This document shows positions 7,540-15,511 of a stretch of DNA of 22,544 bases, piece after piece (the stretch's first letter is position 1; the number at the start of each line of letters is the position of its first letter). Below the pieces are notes generated by a model. That model did no database searches. It saw only the letters and a program-made list of their open reading frames with translations, and was not told the origin of the DNA. A program made the translations under genes and the position numbers. Origin of the DNA: Chloroflexota bacterium. GTDB taxonomy: Bacteria; Chloroflexota; Dehalococcoidia; UBA2979. The DNA lies in assembly GCA_002710905.1 (NCBI GenBank), contig PAJB01000020.1, positions 42,928 through 65,471 on the forward strand, written 5' to 3'.

Positions 7540-7986
7540 TTAAGCCATATCACTGTCGATTATTAAGGTTACTGGGCCATCGTTGACGATGTTTACCTGC
7601 ATGTCTGCTCCGAATTCACCTGTTTTTACGTTATGTACGACTGATTTACATTTGTCTACGAAAGACTGATATAGAGGTTCTGCAACTTCTGGCTTCGCTG
7701 CATTAGTAAAATCGGGTCTGCGCCCTTTTTTGACAGAGGCAGGCAATGTAAATTGGCTCACTACTAACAAATCTCCTCTAATATCCTGAATAGATAAATC
7801 GAAATTATTATTATCTGATTCAAACAATCTCAAACTTAAAACTTTATTAGATACGTAATCAACTTCATTATATGTATCAGTTGATGTGATTCCTAGAAGG
7901 ACAACTAAGCCTCGGTTTATGCATCTTAGTGTTTGATTATCAATCAATACGGAAGCTTGGGATACTTTTTGAATAAGGCCTATCAA
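7540..7986 (-). CDS. dtd: D-aminoacyl-tRNA deacylase
   Basis: This enzyme removes D-amino acids (and glycine from tRNA-Ala) mischarged onto tRNA, a quality-control step in translation. The 148 residues carry both defining motifs: SQFTL at 77-81 and NDGPVT at 135-140, which contains the Gly-cisPro pair that acts across the dimer. KKGRRPDF and GEFGADMQV also fit. The start is TTG at 7986-7984, since no ATG or GTG occurs between it and an in-frame stop upstream and the product aligns from its first residue. No good ribosome-binding site is present, so translation may be coupled to the fmdB-like gene, which ends 18 bases upstream. Confidence 0.93.
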   Translation of the reverse strand: MIGLIQKVSQASVLIDNQTLRCINRGLVVLLGITSTDTYNEVDYVSNKVLSLRLFESDNNNFDLSIQDIRGDLLVVSQFTLPASVKKGRRPDFTNAAKPEVAEPLYQSFVDKCKSVVHNVKTGEFGADMQVNIVNDGPVTLIIDSDMA

Positions 7987-8004
7987 TTTAGATAGAGTGC
8001 CTGG

Positions 8005-8319
8005 TTATTCTGAATTGGATGAAGAAGATGTTGTGCTAGATGAAGTGTCTGAGGTTTTATTAGAATCACTCTTAGTTTCATTAGAGCTATTGCTTTCTTT
8101 CTTGGTTTCTGGTTTTGTAGAAGGCGTAGATGAAGACTTCTGTCTCCCGTAATCTGTGGTGTAAAATCCAGAGCCCTTATATATGACCGGTACGGAATGG
8201 AATATTCTCCTGCCTTCTCCTGAGCAGTCTGGGCAACTACCTTTACCTGCTTCAGCAAATGTTTGGGTTAATTCAAACTCATTTGCACAATTCGTGCATT
8301 TATAATCGTATCTGGGCAT
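8005..8319 (-). CDS. FmdB family zinc-ribbon protein with Ser-rich tail
   Basis: This is a 104-residue protein. The first 50 residues form an FmdB/CxxC_CXXC_SSSS-type zinc ribbon with C8-x2-C11 and C29-x2-C32, starting MPRYDYKC and continuing to VPVIYKGSGFY. The rest, from about residue 60, is a low-complexity tail of Ser, Thr, Asn, Lys and Glu that is probably disordered. The role of the family is uncertain; regulatory or RNA-linked functions have been suggested. I chose the ATG at 8319 rather than the in-frame one 18 bases upstream, because GGAG is well placed and MPRYDYKC is the usual N-terminus. It lies between rpsU and dtd. Confidence 0.88.
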   Translation of the reverse strand: MPRYDYKCTNCANEFELTQTFAEAGKGSCPDCSGEGRRIFHSVPVIYKGSGFYTTDYGRQKSSSTPSTKPETKKESNSSNETKSDSNKTSDTSSSTTSSSSNSE

Positions 8320-8353
8320 TGAATAATCTCCTAACAAGTAGAGATAACAAATG

Positions 8354-8542
8354 TTATCTTGTTCTTTGTCTACGGCGACGACGAGCTGCTCTTTGTTCAG
8401 CTATGCGAACTTTTTGAGCTTTACTTCGGAAGAACCTTCGGTCCTTTAATTCTCTTAATATGCCAGCGTGTTGTACCGATGCTCTGAACCGGTTAACTAA
8501 GCTTTCTGGGCTTTCACCCTCTCTAGGGGTTACATAAGCCAT
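8354..8542 (-). CDS. rpsU: 30S ribosomal protein S21
   Basis: This is a 62-residue basic protein of the small ribosomal subunit that helps 16S rRNA base-pair with mRNA leaders. It has the typical form: a short N-terminal strand, an SLVNRFRASVQ helix, LKDRRFFRSKAQKVR and an Arg-rich end (RRRRRQRTR). Length is normal. GAGGAAAA precedes the ATG. It is the first gene of the leftward rpsU, fmdB-like, dtd unit, all of which touch translation or have small regulatory domains. A promoter with an inverted repeat lies upstream. Confidence 0.95.
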   Translation of the reverse strand: MAYVTPREGESPESLVNRFRASVQHAGILRELKDRRFFRSKAQKVRIAEQRAARRRRRQRTR

Positions 8543-8581
8543 AAAATTTTCCTCGATAATTAATTAAAATTCATAATTCAC

Positions 8582-8618
8582 GAGCACACAATTTATCATA
8601 TATGTGCTCATATATCAA
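8582..8618 (-). promoter_or_regulatory. Candidate rpsU promoter with overlapping inverted repeat
   Basis: On the minus strand TTGATA (8618-8613), a 17-base spacer and TAAATT (8595-8590) make a plausible promoter for the rpsU unit. A perfect 7-base inverted repeat, GAGCACA at 8582-8588 and TGTGCTC at 8603-8609, has centres 21 bases apart, about two DNA turns. One arm lies in the spacer and the other just after the -10. This layout fits a dimeric repressor operator better than an RNA hairpin, since the 14-base loop is long. Confidence 0.4.
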
Positions 8619-8706
8619 TGTCATTAGATATGAAAATGTGTATGATGAGATATACCATCAGGTTATATATAAACCTACAAACTTTCTATAAAAAGAAGGA
8701 GGCATT

Positions 8707-9711
8707 GTGAAAGTTTGCATTCCTGGGAACAATAAAGGATCAGGAGGACCTAATTCCTTTAAACGAAACTTAATTAAAGAGCTGATTAATCTGGGTATCG
8801 ATGTGGATACAGGATTTTCGTCTACGGGAATAGACGTCGTCCTACTTGTAGGAGGTACTCGTAATATCAATTGGCTAAGAAAGCTTAGGAGTTCAAATAT
8901 TCCAGTTATTCAGAGATTAGGCCCCATGAATTGGCTTCATCAGTATGAATCAATCCTCAATAGCCATAAGTGGAGAAGTGTTGTGAGGAATTCTATTTTA
9001 TTTAGGATTAGAGAAAATTTTGCGAACCATGTGATATATCAAAGTGAATTCTGTAAAACATGGTGGACTGATGTAAAAGGACAGGATAAGTGCGGTAATA
9101 CGGTAATATATAATGGAGTGGACACTTCGTTATTCAACCCCGAAACATTGCAACTATCTTCTGAAGCGCTACGATTGATATCAGTGGAAGGTAATTTAGC
9201 TTACACTCAACAGGTTTACAGAACTCCAGTGGAACTGACCACTTTATTAAAACAAAAAGATATAAACGTAGAATTAACCCTTGTTGGGGATATAGACAGT
9301 AAAGGCCTACGGGAAATATGCAACTATGACTATGTTAATTATGTTGGAAATATTCCCCATGTATCCATAAGAGAAATGCTTGTTACTCATGATATTTTTA
9401 TATCCGGTGAAATAAATCCTGCATGTCCTAATTCGCCACTTGAAGCAATGGCTTGTGGTTTACCAGTGGTAGGATTTGATACTGGAGCTTTGTCAGAACT
9501 TGTACTAGGAGGTTCGGGCTTATGCGCAGATTATGGAGCAAATCCTTGGAAATTGGAGAAACCGGATATGAATAATCTATTAAATTCCACAATAAAGGTG
9601 AATGAAAATTTGGAGTATCACTCAACAAAAGCATTACAAAACATAAAAAATAATTTTATGCTTAGTAACATGGCCAAAGAATATGTTAAAGTGTTTAAGA
9701 CATTAATTTAA
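8707..9711 (+). CDS. Glycosyltransferase family 4 protein
   Basis: This is a 334-residue GT-B fold glycosyltransferase expected to move a sugar from a nucleotide donor to a surface glycan or lipid. The N-terminal half starts with the glycine-rich loop NNKGSGGP. The C-terminal half has NSPLEAMACGLPVVGFDTGALSEL, here written only as key positions around Glu246, which is the group 1 donor site. The first Glu of the usual E-x7-E motif is replaced by Pro238. The start is GTG with a strong AAGGAGG site 6 bases upstream. A small dyad (AGGTT/AACCT, 8660-8676) overlaps an AT-rich promoter region. No other glycan genes lie nearby, so the acceptor is unknown. Confidence 0.85.
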   Translation: MKVCIPGNNKGSGGPNSFKRNLIKELINLGIDVDTGFSSTGIDVVLLVGGTRNINWLRKLRSSNIPVIQRLGPMNWLHQYESILNSHKWRSVVRNSILFRIRENFANHVIYQSEFCKTWWTDVKGQDKCGNTVIYNGVDTSLFNPETLQLSSEALRLISVEGNLAYTQQVYRTPVELTTLLKQKDINVELTLVGDIDSKGLREICNYDYVNYVGNIPHVSIREMLVTHDIFISGEINPACPNSPLEAMACGLPVVGFDTGALSELVLGGSGLCADYGANPWKLEKPDMNNLLNSTIKVNENLEYHSTKALQNIKNNFMLSNMAKEYVKVFKTLI

Positions 9712-9743
9712 GTTTCCCCAATTCTACTTAAGGCTGGTGCAAT

Positions 9744-10538
9744 ATGGCAGTTAATGCTAGCGAACCTGTAGAGCAAGAATTAGTTCTTGCTAACACTAAT
9801 GTAAAACTAAAAAAAGCGGGTTCAGGTGCCCCTTTGCTTATACTCCATAGTGAGATGGGCAACGCAGATTGGCTTAAATACCAGCAAGAACTGTCTAAAA
9901 CACATACGGTGTATATGCTTTCTCATCCTGGCTGTCAGGGTTCAGATCAACCAGATTGGATTATGAATATGAGAGACTTGGCGGGTTGGTATCTCCAAGC
10001 GATAGAGGAGCTTGATATAACACCCGTCGATGTTATAGGTTTGTCTTTTGGTGGCTGGATTGCAGCAGAAATGGCAGTAATGTCACCACACTCATTTAAG
10101 AAAATGGTTTTGGTTGGTGCTGCTGGGGTTAAACCGGAACAAGGAGAAATATTTGATATTTTTGGTGTGACACCTCAAGTGTTTCAAGAGAAAGCTTTTT
10201 TCGATCCTTCTAACACTCCGGAATATCAGATAGTTTGTCCTGACGAACTGACTGAAGAATTGGCTCTTGAATGGGAATATGCCAGAGAGTCTACATGTAG
10301 AGTTAGCTGGAAACCGTATATGTATTATCCTGGTCTTCCTAATTTGTTGAGCAGATTGAAAACTATGGAAACATTAATTATTTGGGGATCTGAAGATGCA
10401 ATAGTTCCATTAAATTCAGGAGAAATATATAATCGATCCATCAAAGGGTCTAAATTAGAAATAATAAAACAGTGTGGGCATAGGCCTGAAATTGAGAAAG
10501 CAGAAGAATTTCTTAAACTGGTAACTGATTTTTTGTAA
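9744..10538 (+). CDS. Alpha/beta hydrolase
   Basis: This is a 264-residue alpha/beta-hydrolase-fold enzyme with a full catalytic triad in view: Ser101 in the nucleophile elbow GLSFGG, Asp218 in WGSEDAIVP and His246 in QCGHRPE. The oxyanion region reads LILHSEMG in place of the common HGxxG. The family includes C-C bond hydrolases, lactonases and esterases. It precedes an LLM flavin monooxygenase by 49 bases on the same strand, so a lactone or ester produced by that enzyme is a reasonable but untested substrate. The ribosome-binding site is weak (AAGG), and the GT4 gene ends 32 bases upstream. Confidence 0.88.
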   Translation: MAVNASEPVEQELVLANTNVKLKKAGSGAPLLILHSEMGNADWLKYQQELSKTHTVYMLSHPGCQGSDQPDWIMNMRDLAGWYLQAIEELDITPVDVIGLSFGGWIAAEMAVMSPHSFKKMVLVGAAGVKPEQGEIFDIFGVTPQVFQEKAFFDPSNTPEYQIVCPDELTEELALEWEYARESTCRVSWKPYMYYPGLPNLLSRLKTMETLIIWGSEDAIVPLNSGEIYNRSIKGSKLEIIKQCGHRPEIEKAEEFLKLVTDFL

Positions 10539-10587
10539 GTGTTACGAGGGTAAGAACAAATTAAAAGTTTGACTGAGGAGATATAAG

Positions 10588-11829
10588 ATGCTAATAGGAC
10601 ACTTCACAGAACAGCCATGGCAGGATGATACCTCCGGATTGATGGGGACGCAAAGCACTGACTTAGGGATCAGCAATTCGTTTTACAATCCAGCTGTAGG
10701 TGCTAGCTTATACAACCGATATTTAGATGAAAAGCTTTACGCTGAAGAAATGGGATTTGATGCATTTATGTTGAATGAGCATCACAGTACTCCATTTTGT
10801 ATGCAAGGTGTAACTAACATAGGAGCTGCAATACTAGCTCGTCAGACCAAAAAAGCTAAGATAATCATATTGGGTAATGTGCTTCCTATTTGGGACGATC
10901 CTTTGTGGCTTGCCGAACAATTGTCGATGATAGATATGATTTCATATGGCAGATTGGTGTCTGGTTTCGTACGAGGGGGAGGCAGAGAGAGTTTTGCTCA
11001 CAATGCACCACCACACTTTAATAGAGAAAGATTTGAAGAAGCACATGATTTCATAATTAAGGCTTGGACTGAGCCAGGGCCTTGGAGATGGGAAGGCAAA
11101 CACTATCAATATAGATATGTTAACCCTTGGGCCAGACCTTTACAGCAACCACATCCTCAGATTTGGATTCCCTCAACGGTTAGTGTGGAAACTGTTAAAT
11201 GGACAGCTGAGCATCGGTATCCATTAGTCTTATTAGCAACAAAATTGGAGCCTACTAGAGATGCATTTCAACTCTATCATGACACTGCTAAGGAGAATGG
11301 TTATAAGTCAGGTACTCAAAATCTAGCATACTTGTTTAAAGTCCATGTGGATGAGACAGAAGAGAAAGCAGATGAAGTAGCTAGAAAATACTTGTCAGGT
11401 GTTAGTAATCCATTCCTGGCAGGTAATGAAGGTCAAATCAACCCTGCTATTATGAGCCTTCCTGGTCATACTTCTAGAACTTCCAATAGGTTGCAGGCAG
11501 CATCTTTTGGTCCTGCAGGGCGATTCGGTACTAATAGACGACCTTATGAGGACCAGGTGGAGGATTTGACAATTATAAGTGGCACTCCTAAAACTGTGCT
11601 TCCTAAAATTAGACACGTCTTAGAATACTTGAGACCTGGCAGCATATTTTTCTGGGACGGTGATGGGGCGATGACTCATGAGGATCAGATGCGTAGCTTA
11701 AGACTCATGGGTGAAGAAGTAATACCGGCAGTTCGAGAAATGGGTAAAGAACTGGAATTATTTAGTTCTTTCGAAGTTGATCCTAGGACTGGAGAAAAAA
11801 TTGAAACTTCAACAGAGGTTGCTAGTTAG
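10588..11829 (+). CDS. LLM class flavin-dependent oxidoreductase (large type)
   Basis: This is a 413-residue luciferase-like monooxygenase with a TIM-barrel fold. Family marks are the N-terminal GHFTEQPWQ strand, GFDAFMLNEHH, the LAEQLSMIDMISYGRL segment and GFVRGGGRE, which form the flavin and substrate pocket. It is longer than typical members and has an extra C-terminal region. These enzymes use reduced flavin to oxygenate or desulfurise organic molecules, and they are strongly expanded in SAR202 bacteria. It follows the alpha/beta hydrolase with a clear GAGGAGATATAAG ribosome-binding site. Its stop codon overlaps the end of the convergent lipoprotein gene by 8 bases, and no terminator is visible. 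Confidence 0.88.
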   Translation: MLIGHFTEQPWQDDTSGLMGTQSTDLGISNSFYNPAVGASLYNRYLDEKLYAEEMGFDAFMLNEHHSTPFCMQGVTNIGAAILARQTKKAKIIILGNVLPIWDDPLWLAEQLSMIDMISYGRLVSGFVRGGGRESFAHNAPPHFNRERFEEAHDFIIKAWTEPGPWRWEGKHYQYRYVNPWARPLQQPHPQIWIPSTVSVETVKWTAEHRYPLVLLATKLEPTRDAFQLYHDTAKENGYKSGTQNLAYLFKVHVDETEEKADEVARKYLSGVSNPFLAGNEGQINPAIMSLPGHTSRTSNRLQAASFGPAGRFGTNRRPYEDQVEDLTIISGTPKTVLPKIRHVLEYLRPGSIFFWDGDGAMTHEDQMRSLRLMGEEVIPAVREMGKELELFSSFEVDPRTGEKIETSTEVAS

Positions 11830-12673
11830 AATGTATCACTGATATGAGTTTATCTATTGAATCACCAGAGTCATTAGATACATTGATATTAATCAGATTA
11901 AGTCCTAGGCCTAATTGGTATACATGCTCAAACAATCCAACTTTGTTCGCAGCATCTAGTCGCTCAATTGTTATCGGTACCTGCACGTCATCAATTGTTA
12001 ATTTCGCGTCAGGAGATGTTAGGCCAGAAATTTGTACGTAAGAAGAGCTGATCACAGTTTGATTTAATGGCTGAGTGATGCTTATGAACAAAGTTTGTGG
12101 GGCTGACTTAAAAATATTTATGGTTTTTGTGATTAGCGATTCGCCTGCTGATTTAGATTCTATTGTAAATTGGTTGATGCCAGTGACTAATTCTACTTCA
12201 GAATAAAAATTGCCCTGTGTATCGATTTGAGATATTGATTCGTTGATTGTTATGTTCGTACCTGGATCAGAGATCCCATAAATTATTACAGAATCAGAAG
12301 TGAACGAAGTATTGTTCAAAGGTCCTAGGATTTCCAGTATCGGGTCTATAGTTTCCGTAGGTGTTACTTTAGTTGACGCTGGTGCTGGAGTAGGCGAATT
12401 TGTTGGAGGAAAGCTTGTAGGATCAGTAGGGGCTGGAATTGCAGTAGGGGCTGGAGTATTAGGGGTTATATCTAGAGTAGCCTCAGGAATGATAGTAACT
12501 ACTGGTTGTGTGGGCATTATTACCTGTAATTTTGCCACATTTGGCTTAGTATTGTTTGTAATAGATTCTCTTGAAATGCTAGTTACGCACCCTATTGATG
12601 CAGGTACTAACAGTATTATAATCATGATTAAAAATACTAATTTAAGATTATAGTAGTTTCTAAAAAGGGTCAT
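11822..12673 (-). CDS. Surface lipoprotein with Thr/Pro linker and two Ig-like repeats
   Basis: This is a 283-residue predicted lipoprotein. A hydrophobic signal (residues 10-28) ends in ASIGC, with Cys29 as the likely lipidation site. A Pro/Thr/Ala-rich spacer covers about 53-108. Two Ig-like beta domains follow, about 112-188 and 194-281. They repeat at an 84-residue period: PLN at 118 and 202, Gly at 133 and 217, and DPGTN against SPDAK at 136 and 220. The fold resembles bacterial Ig or glucodextranase-B-like modules; ligand and function are unknown. It starts 4 bases after the stop of the histidine kinase gene, lacks its own ribosome-binding site and is presumably coupled to it. It may act outside the membrane as a partner or target of that kinase. 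Confidence 0.8.
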   Translation of the reverse strand: MTLFRNYYNLKLVFLIMIIILLVPASIGCVTSISRESITNNTKPNVAKLQVIMPTQPVVTIIPEATLDITPNTPAPTAIPAPTDPTSFPPTNSPTPAPASTKVTPTETIDPILEILGPLNNTSFTSDSVIIYGISDPGTNITINESISQIDTQGNFYSEVELVTGINQFTIESKSAGESLITKTINIFKSAPQTLFISITQPLNQTVISSSYVQISGLTSPDAKLTIDDVQVPITIERLDAANKVGLFEHVYQLGLGLNLININVSNDSGDSIDKLISVIHSN

Positions 12674-12677
12674 GGGA

Positions 12678-13649
12678 TTACGAATTCCTTGTCAAGGGCA
12701 TACTAAGGGTAAATTCAGTATAAGAATCCTTAGTTTGGTGATTCTCGCTTCGCACGGATAATTTACCTCCGTATCCTGTAGCCAATGTGTGAGCTATGAA
12801 TAAGCCTAACCCAGAAGTAGTCTTCTCTTCTCCTCGGCCGATTTCTGGAGTCCATCCTCTATCGAATATGAGTTTTTGGTAAGGTTCTTCAATTCCTGGT
12901 CCGTCATCTCTAACTTTGACCTTGAATGTATCTTCATTCTTGATTAGGCATATCTCTATACTTCTGGCGGCATATCGAATAGTGTTGTCAACTAGATTAG
13001 TAACTATGTGCTCTATAGCTGCACTATTAGAAGGAACCACTCCGAAAGAAGGAGGCTCACTCCACCAAGTAATTTCTTTTCCGCTTTCTTTTGCTACCGG
13101 AGAATATCTATCGACAATTTTCCGAATAATGGATTCTGGTTCTACAGGTTGAATTTCTGATGATGGGGTAGGAAGTTCTAATTGAACTAAAGCTTGTATG
13201 TTAGACATCATAAGTCGGAAATTAGGCACTTGTCTCTCTATTTCGTCTAGTAAATCTATTGTGGCATTGGAGCCTTCTTCATCAGTCGACAAAGATGCAC
13301 GTAGTTCTCTTTCTTTCCCTAAAATCCTGCTTAGTGGCCTACCTAGATCGTGGTGAAATAGTTCAAAATACCGTTGAGTTATCATGCTCCATTGTTCAAT
13401 AGTGCCTCTATCTACTCCTGTAGAAGTTTTTGTGCCTATAAATCTGGGCAATATATATGCACTTAGAATGAGTCCGGAACCAAATAGAACGACAATTAAT
13501 CCCGCGTATGTTAGGGGTTCGATGATTAAAACGTAAGGAAAATATTCAGTACTGAACAAGGGAGACATTAGTACTAATAGTAATCCAGCAAATCCTATAG
13601 AAGCTCCTACGAGTTTTGCGATACGTTGTAATTTAGGGTAATTATACAT
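12678..13649 (-). CDS. Membrane-bound sensor histidine kinase
   Basis: This is a 323-residue kinase with two N-terminal membrane segments (about 12-31 and 46-66) joined by a very short outside loop and no recognisable extracellular sensor domain. The phosphoacceptor is His100 in the HDLGRPL box. The ATPase domain has the N box around Asn218 and Asn222, G1 as DDGPG at 248-252 and G2 as GLGL at 280-283. Its ATG directly abuts the TAA stop of the response regulator, and there is no separate ribosome-binding site. Missing sensory loops suggest it reads the membrane or a partner protein, for which the downstream lipoprotein is the obvious candidate. Confidence 0.93.
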   Translation of the reverse strand: MYNYPKLQRIAKLVGASIGFAGLLLVLMSPLFSTEYFPYVLIIEPLTYAGLIVVLFGSGLILSAYILPRFIGTKTSTGVDRGTIEQWSMITQRYFELFHHDLGRPLSRILGKERELRASLSTDEEGSNATIDLLDEIERQVPNFRLMMSNIQALVQLELPTPSSEIQPVEPESIIRKIVDRYSPVAKESGKEITWWSEPPSFGVVPSNSAAIEHIVTNLVDNTIRYAARSIEICLIKNEDTFKVKVRDDGPGIEEPYQKLIFDRGWTPEIGRGEEKTTSGLGLFIAHTLATGYGGKLSVRSENHQTKDSYTEFTLSMPLTRNS

Positions 13650-14444
13650 TTAGGAATTTTCTGGAGGAGACAAACGGTAACCTTGATCACGGATGTTCAT
13701 GATTAGGTCGTTTGCGCCAAAACGTACTCCCATAGATTTACCTAGGGAATCTTTTATTTCCCTAATGCGTACGCGGAGTGATGCTCGAGCTTCTTCTCCT
13801 TCAAAGTATCTTTCAAGTCTACTGAACGGTACAAGCTCTGCTGGACTTTTGTACCAGGTCGTAGCTAGTTCTCTTAATATTTCGAATTTAATTCCGTTAA
13901 TGTCATCGATCAAAGTCTGAGTACCGTCATCAGACTTTACGTATACAACTTTATTATTTATATTTAAAGATATTTTATTTCCTAAACTCATTGAATCAGG
14001 GGTGTCACCAATGAGTCGCCTTAGCCTTAAGATTACTTCATCCGCTCCTGCTAATTTGTCTATAAAATCTACAGGAGAATTCCACTGTAAAGTTCCTTTA
14101 ACTGCTATCTCTCTTTCTGGTCCCTGAGCATATTGAGTGAACATCAAAACTGGAAGTTTAGGATAAAGCCTTACTATTTTCTGCAGAATTTCAAGACCTT
14201 TGAATTGATCATCTTTATGCTCTCCAAATCTTACGTCTAGTAACACTCCGTCAGGACTGGAATCTTCGATCGCGTAGAGAGCGAAACTTTCGTAATTGTC
14301 TCCATTCTTGTGTGCATCCCCTAAATCTAGACATTCAGTAGCCCATCCCTCTTCTTCGAGTTTACGACACATATGTTTGACTATAGGAGACTCCCATTCG
14401 TCATCAATAACAAGTATTAATCCTTGTTTGGTTTCTGTTGACAT
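13650..14444 (-). CDS. Response regulator, receiver plus winged-helix DNA-binding domain
   Basis: This is a 264-residue regulator that should accept phosphate from the adjoining kinase. The receiver domain has acidic Asp14 and Asp15, the phosphorylation site Asp70 (VLLDVRFGE), Thr103 and Lys130. It is longer than usual, with an inserted loop after Asp70. The C-terminal winged helix, about 155-260, ends in RVRIREIKDSLG and IRDQGYRL, as in OmpR/PhoB proteins. No good ribosome-binding site precedes the ATG at 14444; a TGTAAT 5 bases upstream could reflect a leaderless start. It is the first gene of a three-gene leftward unit. Confidence 0.88.
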   Translation of the reverse strand: MSTETKQGLILVIDDEWESPIVKHMCRKLEEEGWATECLDLGDAHKNGDNYESFALYAIEDSSPDGVLLDVRFGEHKDDQFKGLEILQKIVRLYPKLPVLMFTQYAQGPEREIAVKGTLQWNSPVDFIDKLAGADEVILRLRRLIGDTPDSMSLGNKISLNINNKVVYVKSDDGTQTLIDDINGIKFEILRELATTWYKSPAELVPFSRLERYFEGEEARASLRVRIREIKDSLGKSMGVRFGANDLIMNIRDQGYRLSPPENS

Positions 14445-14599
14445 CTAAAATTACACTTTCAAGCTTAAAATTGATGATATTTTAATTTATAATGTTGCCA
14501 TCAGTCGTGGATTTCATAGTCTGAATTATATCAATATTTAGATTATAAGTGGCTATGTTGGGTTTGGATAAACAATTAATGGATTGATAAAGGTTTAAT

Positions 14600-15490
14600 A
14601 TGGACATTGGGATCATATTTCCGCAAACCGAAATAGAGACAGGGAAAGCTGCTATAGTCCAATTCGCTCAAGCGGCGGAAGATTTAGGATTTTCCCATAT
14701 TTTTATGGCTGATCATGTGCTTGGTGCTGATCCTGAGGTGCATGAACATGTTAGGAATCATTACTACACTCATGACAGTATCATCAACGAAGTATTTGTT
14801 ACTTTAGGATTTATATCTGCAATTACTGAGCGAATTGGTTTAATGACAGGCATTTTAATCCTGCCCCAGCGTAGTGCTGCATTAGTTGCGAAGCAGGCCG
14901 CTGAAATAGCAATACTTAGTAGTAACAGATTTAGATTGGGAATCGGAGTTGGATGGAATCATGTGGAATTCGAGGCCCTTGGTATGGATTTTCAAAACAG
15001 AGGTCCATTTGTTACTGAGCAGATCCAATTGATTAAAGAATTATGGTGCAAAGATATTGTAGACTTTCACGGTAAATGGCATGATGTAAGCAAAGCTGGG
15101 CTGAACCCGCGCCCCAGTGAAATGATACCATTGTGGCTAGGTGCAGGTAGTAGCTTTTTCCCGAAACCTCCTAATGTAGTGCTGCAAAGAGTCGCTGAGT
15201 ACGCAGATGGATGGTGTCCAAATTTTGAACCGGATGATCAAGGTAGGGAAATTGTGACTAAAGTTAATGGGATGATGGAAGAAAACGGTAGGGATCCAAA
15301 GACTTTATTACTAGAAGGTAGGATTAGAACTTCTGGAAAGACTCCTGATGATATAAAAAGAGAGATTGAACAATGGAGAGAATTGGGAGCTAGTCATATT
15401 GGAATTGAAAATAGAAGAGGCGGAATAAAAGGTATACAATCACATTTGGAAGCTATGAATGATTTCGTAACTCAAGTTGGATTTAATTAA
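14600..15490 (+). CDS. LLM class F420-type oxidoreductase
   Basis: This is a 296-residue luciferase-like TIM-barrel enzyme of the subfamily usually annotated as probable F420-dependent. The marks are DIGIIFPQTE at the N-terminus, GFSHIFMADHVL, FRLGIGVGWNHVEFEALGMDF followed by RG, and ADGWCPNF. Cofactor use (F420 or FMN) cannot be settled from sequence alone. Its start has AAAGG about 7 bases upstream. It is divergent from the two-component operon across a 155-base AT-rich gap that must hold both promoters. A cupin follows after 21 bases and is probably cotranscribed. Confidence 0.88.
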   Translation: MDIGIIFPQTEIETGKAAIVQFAQAAEDLGFSHIFMADHVLGADPEVHEHVRNHYYTHDSIINEVFVTLGFISAITERIGLMTGILILPQRSAALVAKQAAEIAILSSNRFRLGIGVGWNHVEFEALGMDFQNRGPFVTEQIQLIKELWCKDIVDFHGKWHDVSKAGLNPRPSEMIPLWLGAGSSFFPKPPNVVLQRVAEYADGWCPNFEPDDQGREIVTKVNGMMEENGRDPKTLLLEGRIRTSGKTPDDIKREIEQWRELGASHIGIENRRGGIKGIQSHLEAMNDFVTQVGFN

Positions 15491-15511
15491 CATAATATTT
15501 AAGGAGAAAAA

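Noticed and set aside
7983..8258. 91-codon minus-strand frame
   Set aside because: It lies out of frame within the fmdB-like gene, whose zinc-ribbon cysteines identify the true frame.
12300..12653. 117-codon plus-strand frame
   Set aside because: It is antisense to the Pro/Thr-rich linker and signal peptide of the lipoprotein; its Gly/Val-rich content is the mirror of that linker.
14445..14599. Several TATAAT-like hexamers in the divergent gap
   Set aside because: The stretch is very AT-rich and none of the hexamers has a matching -35 box, so I could not choose a promoter for either gene.
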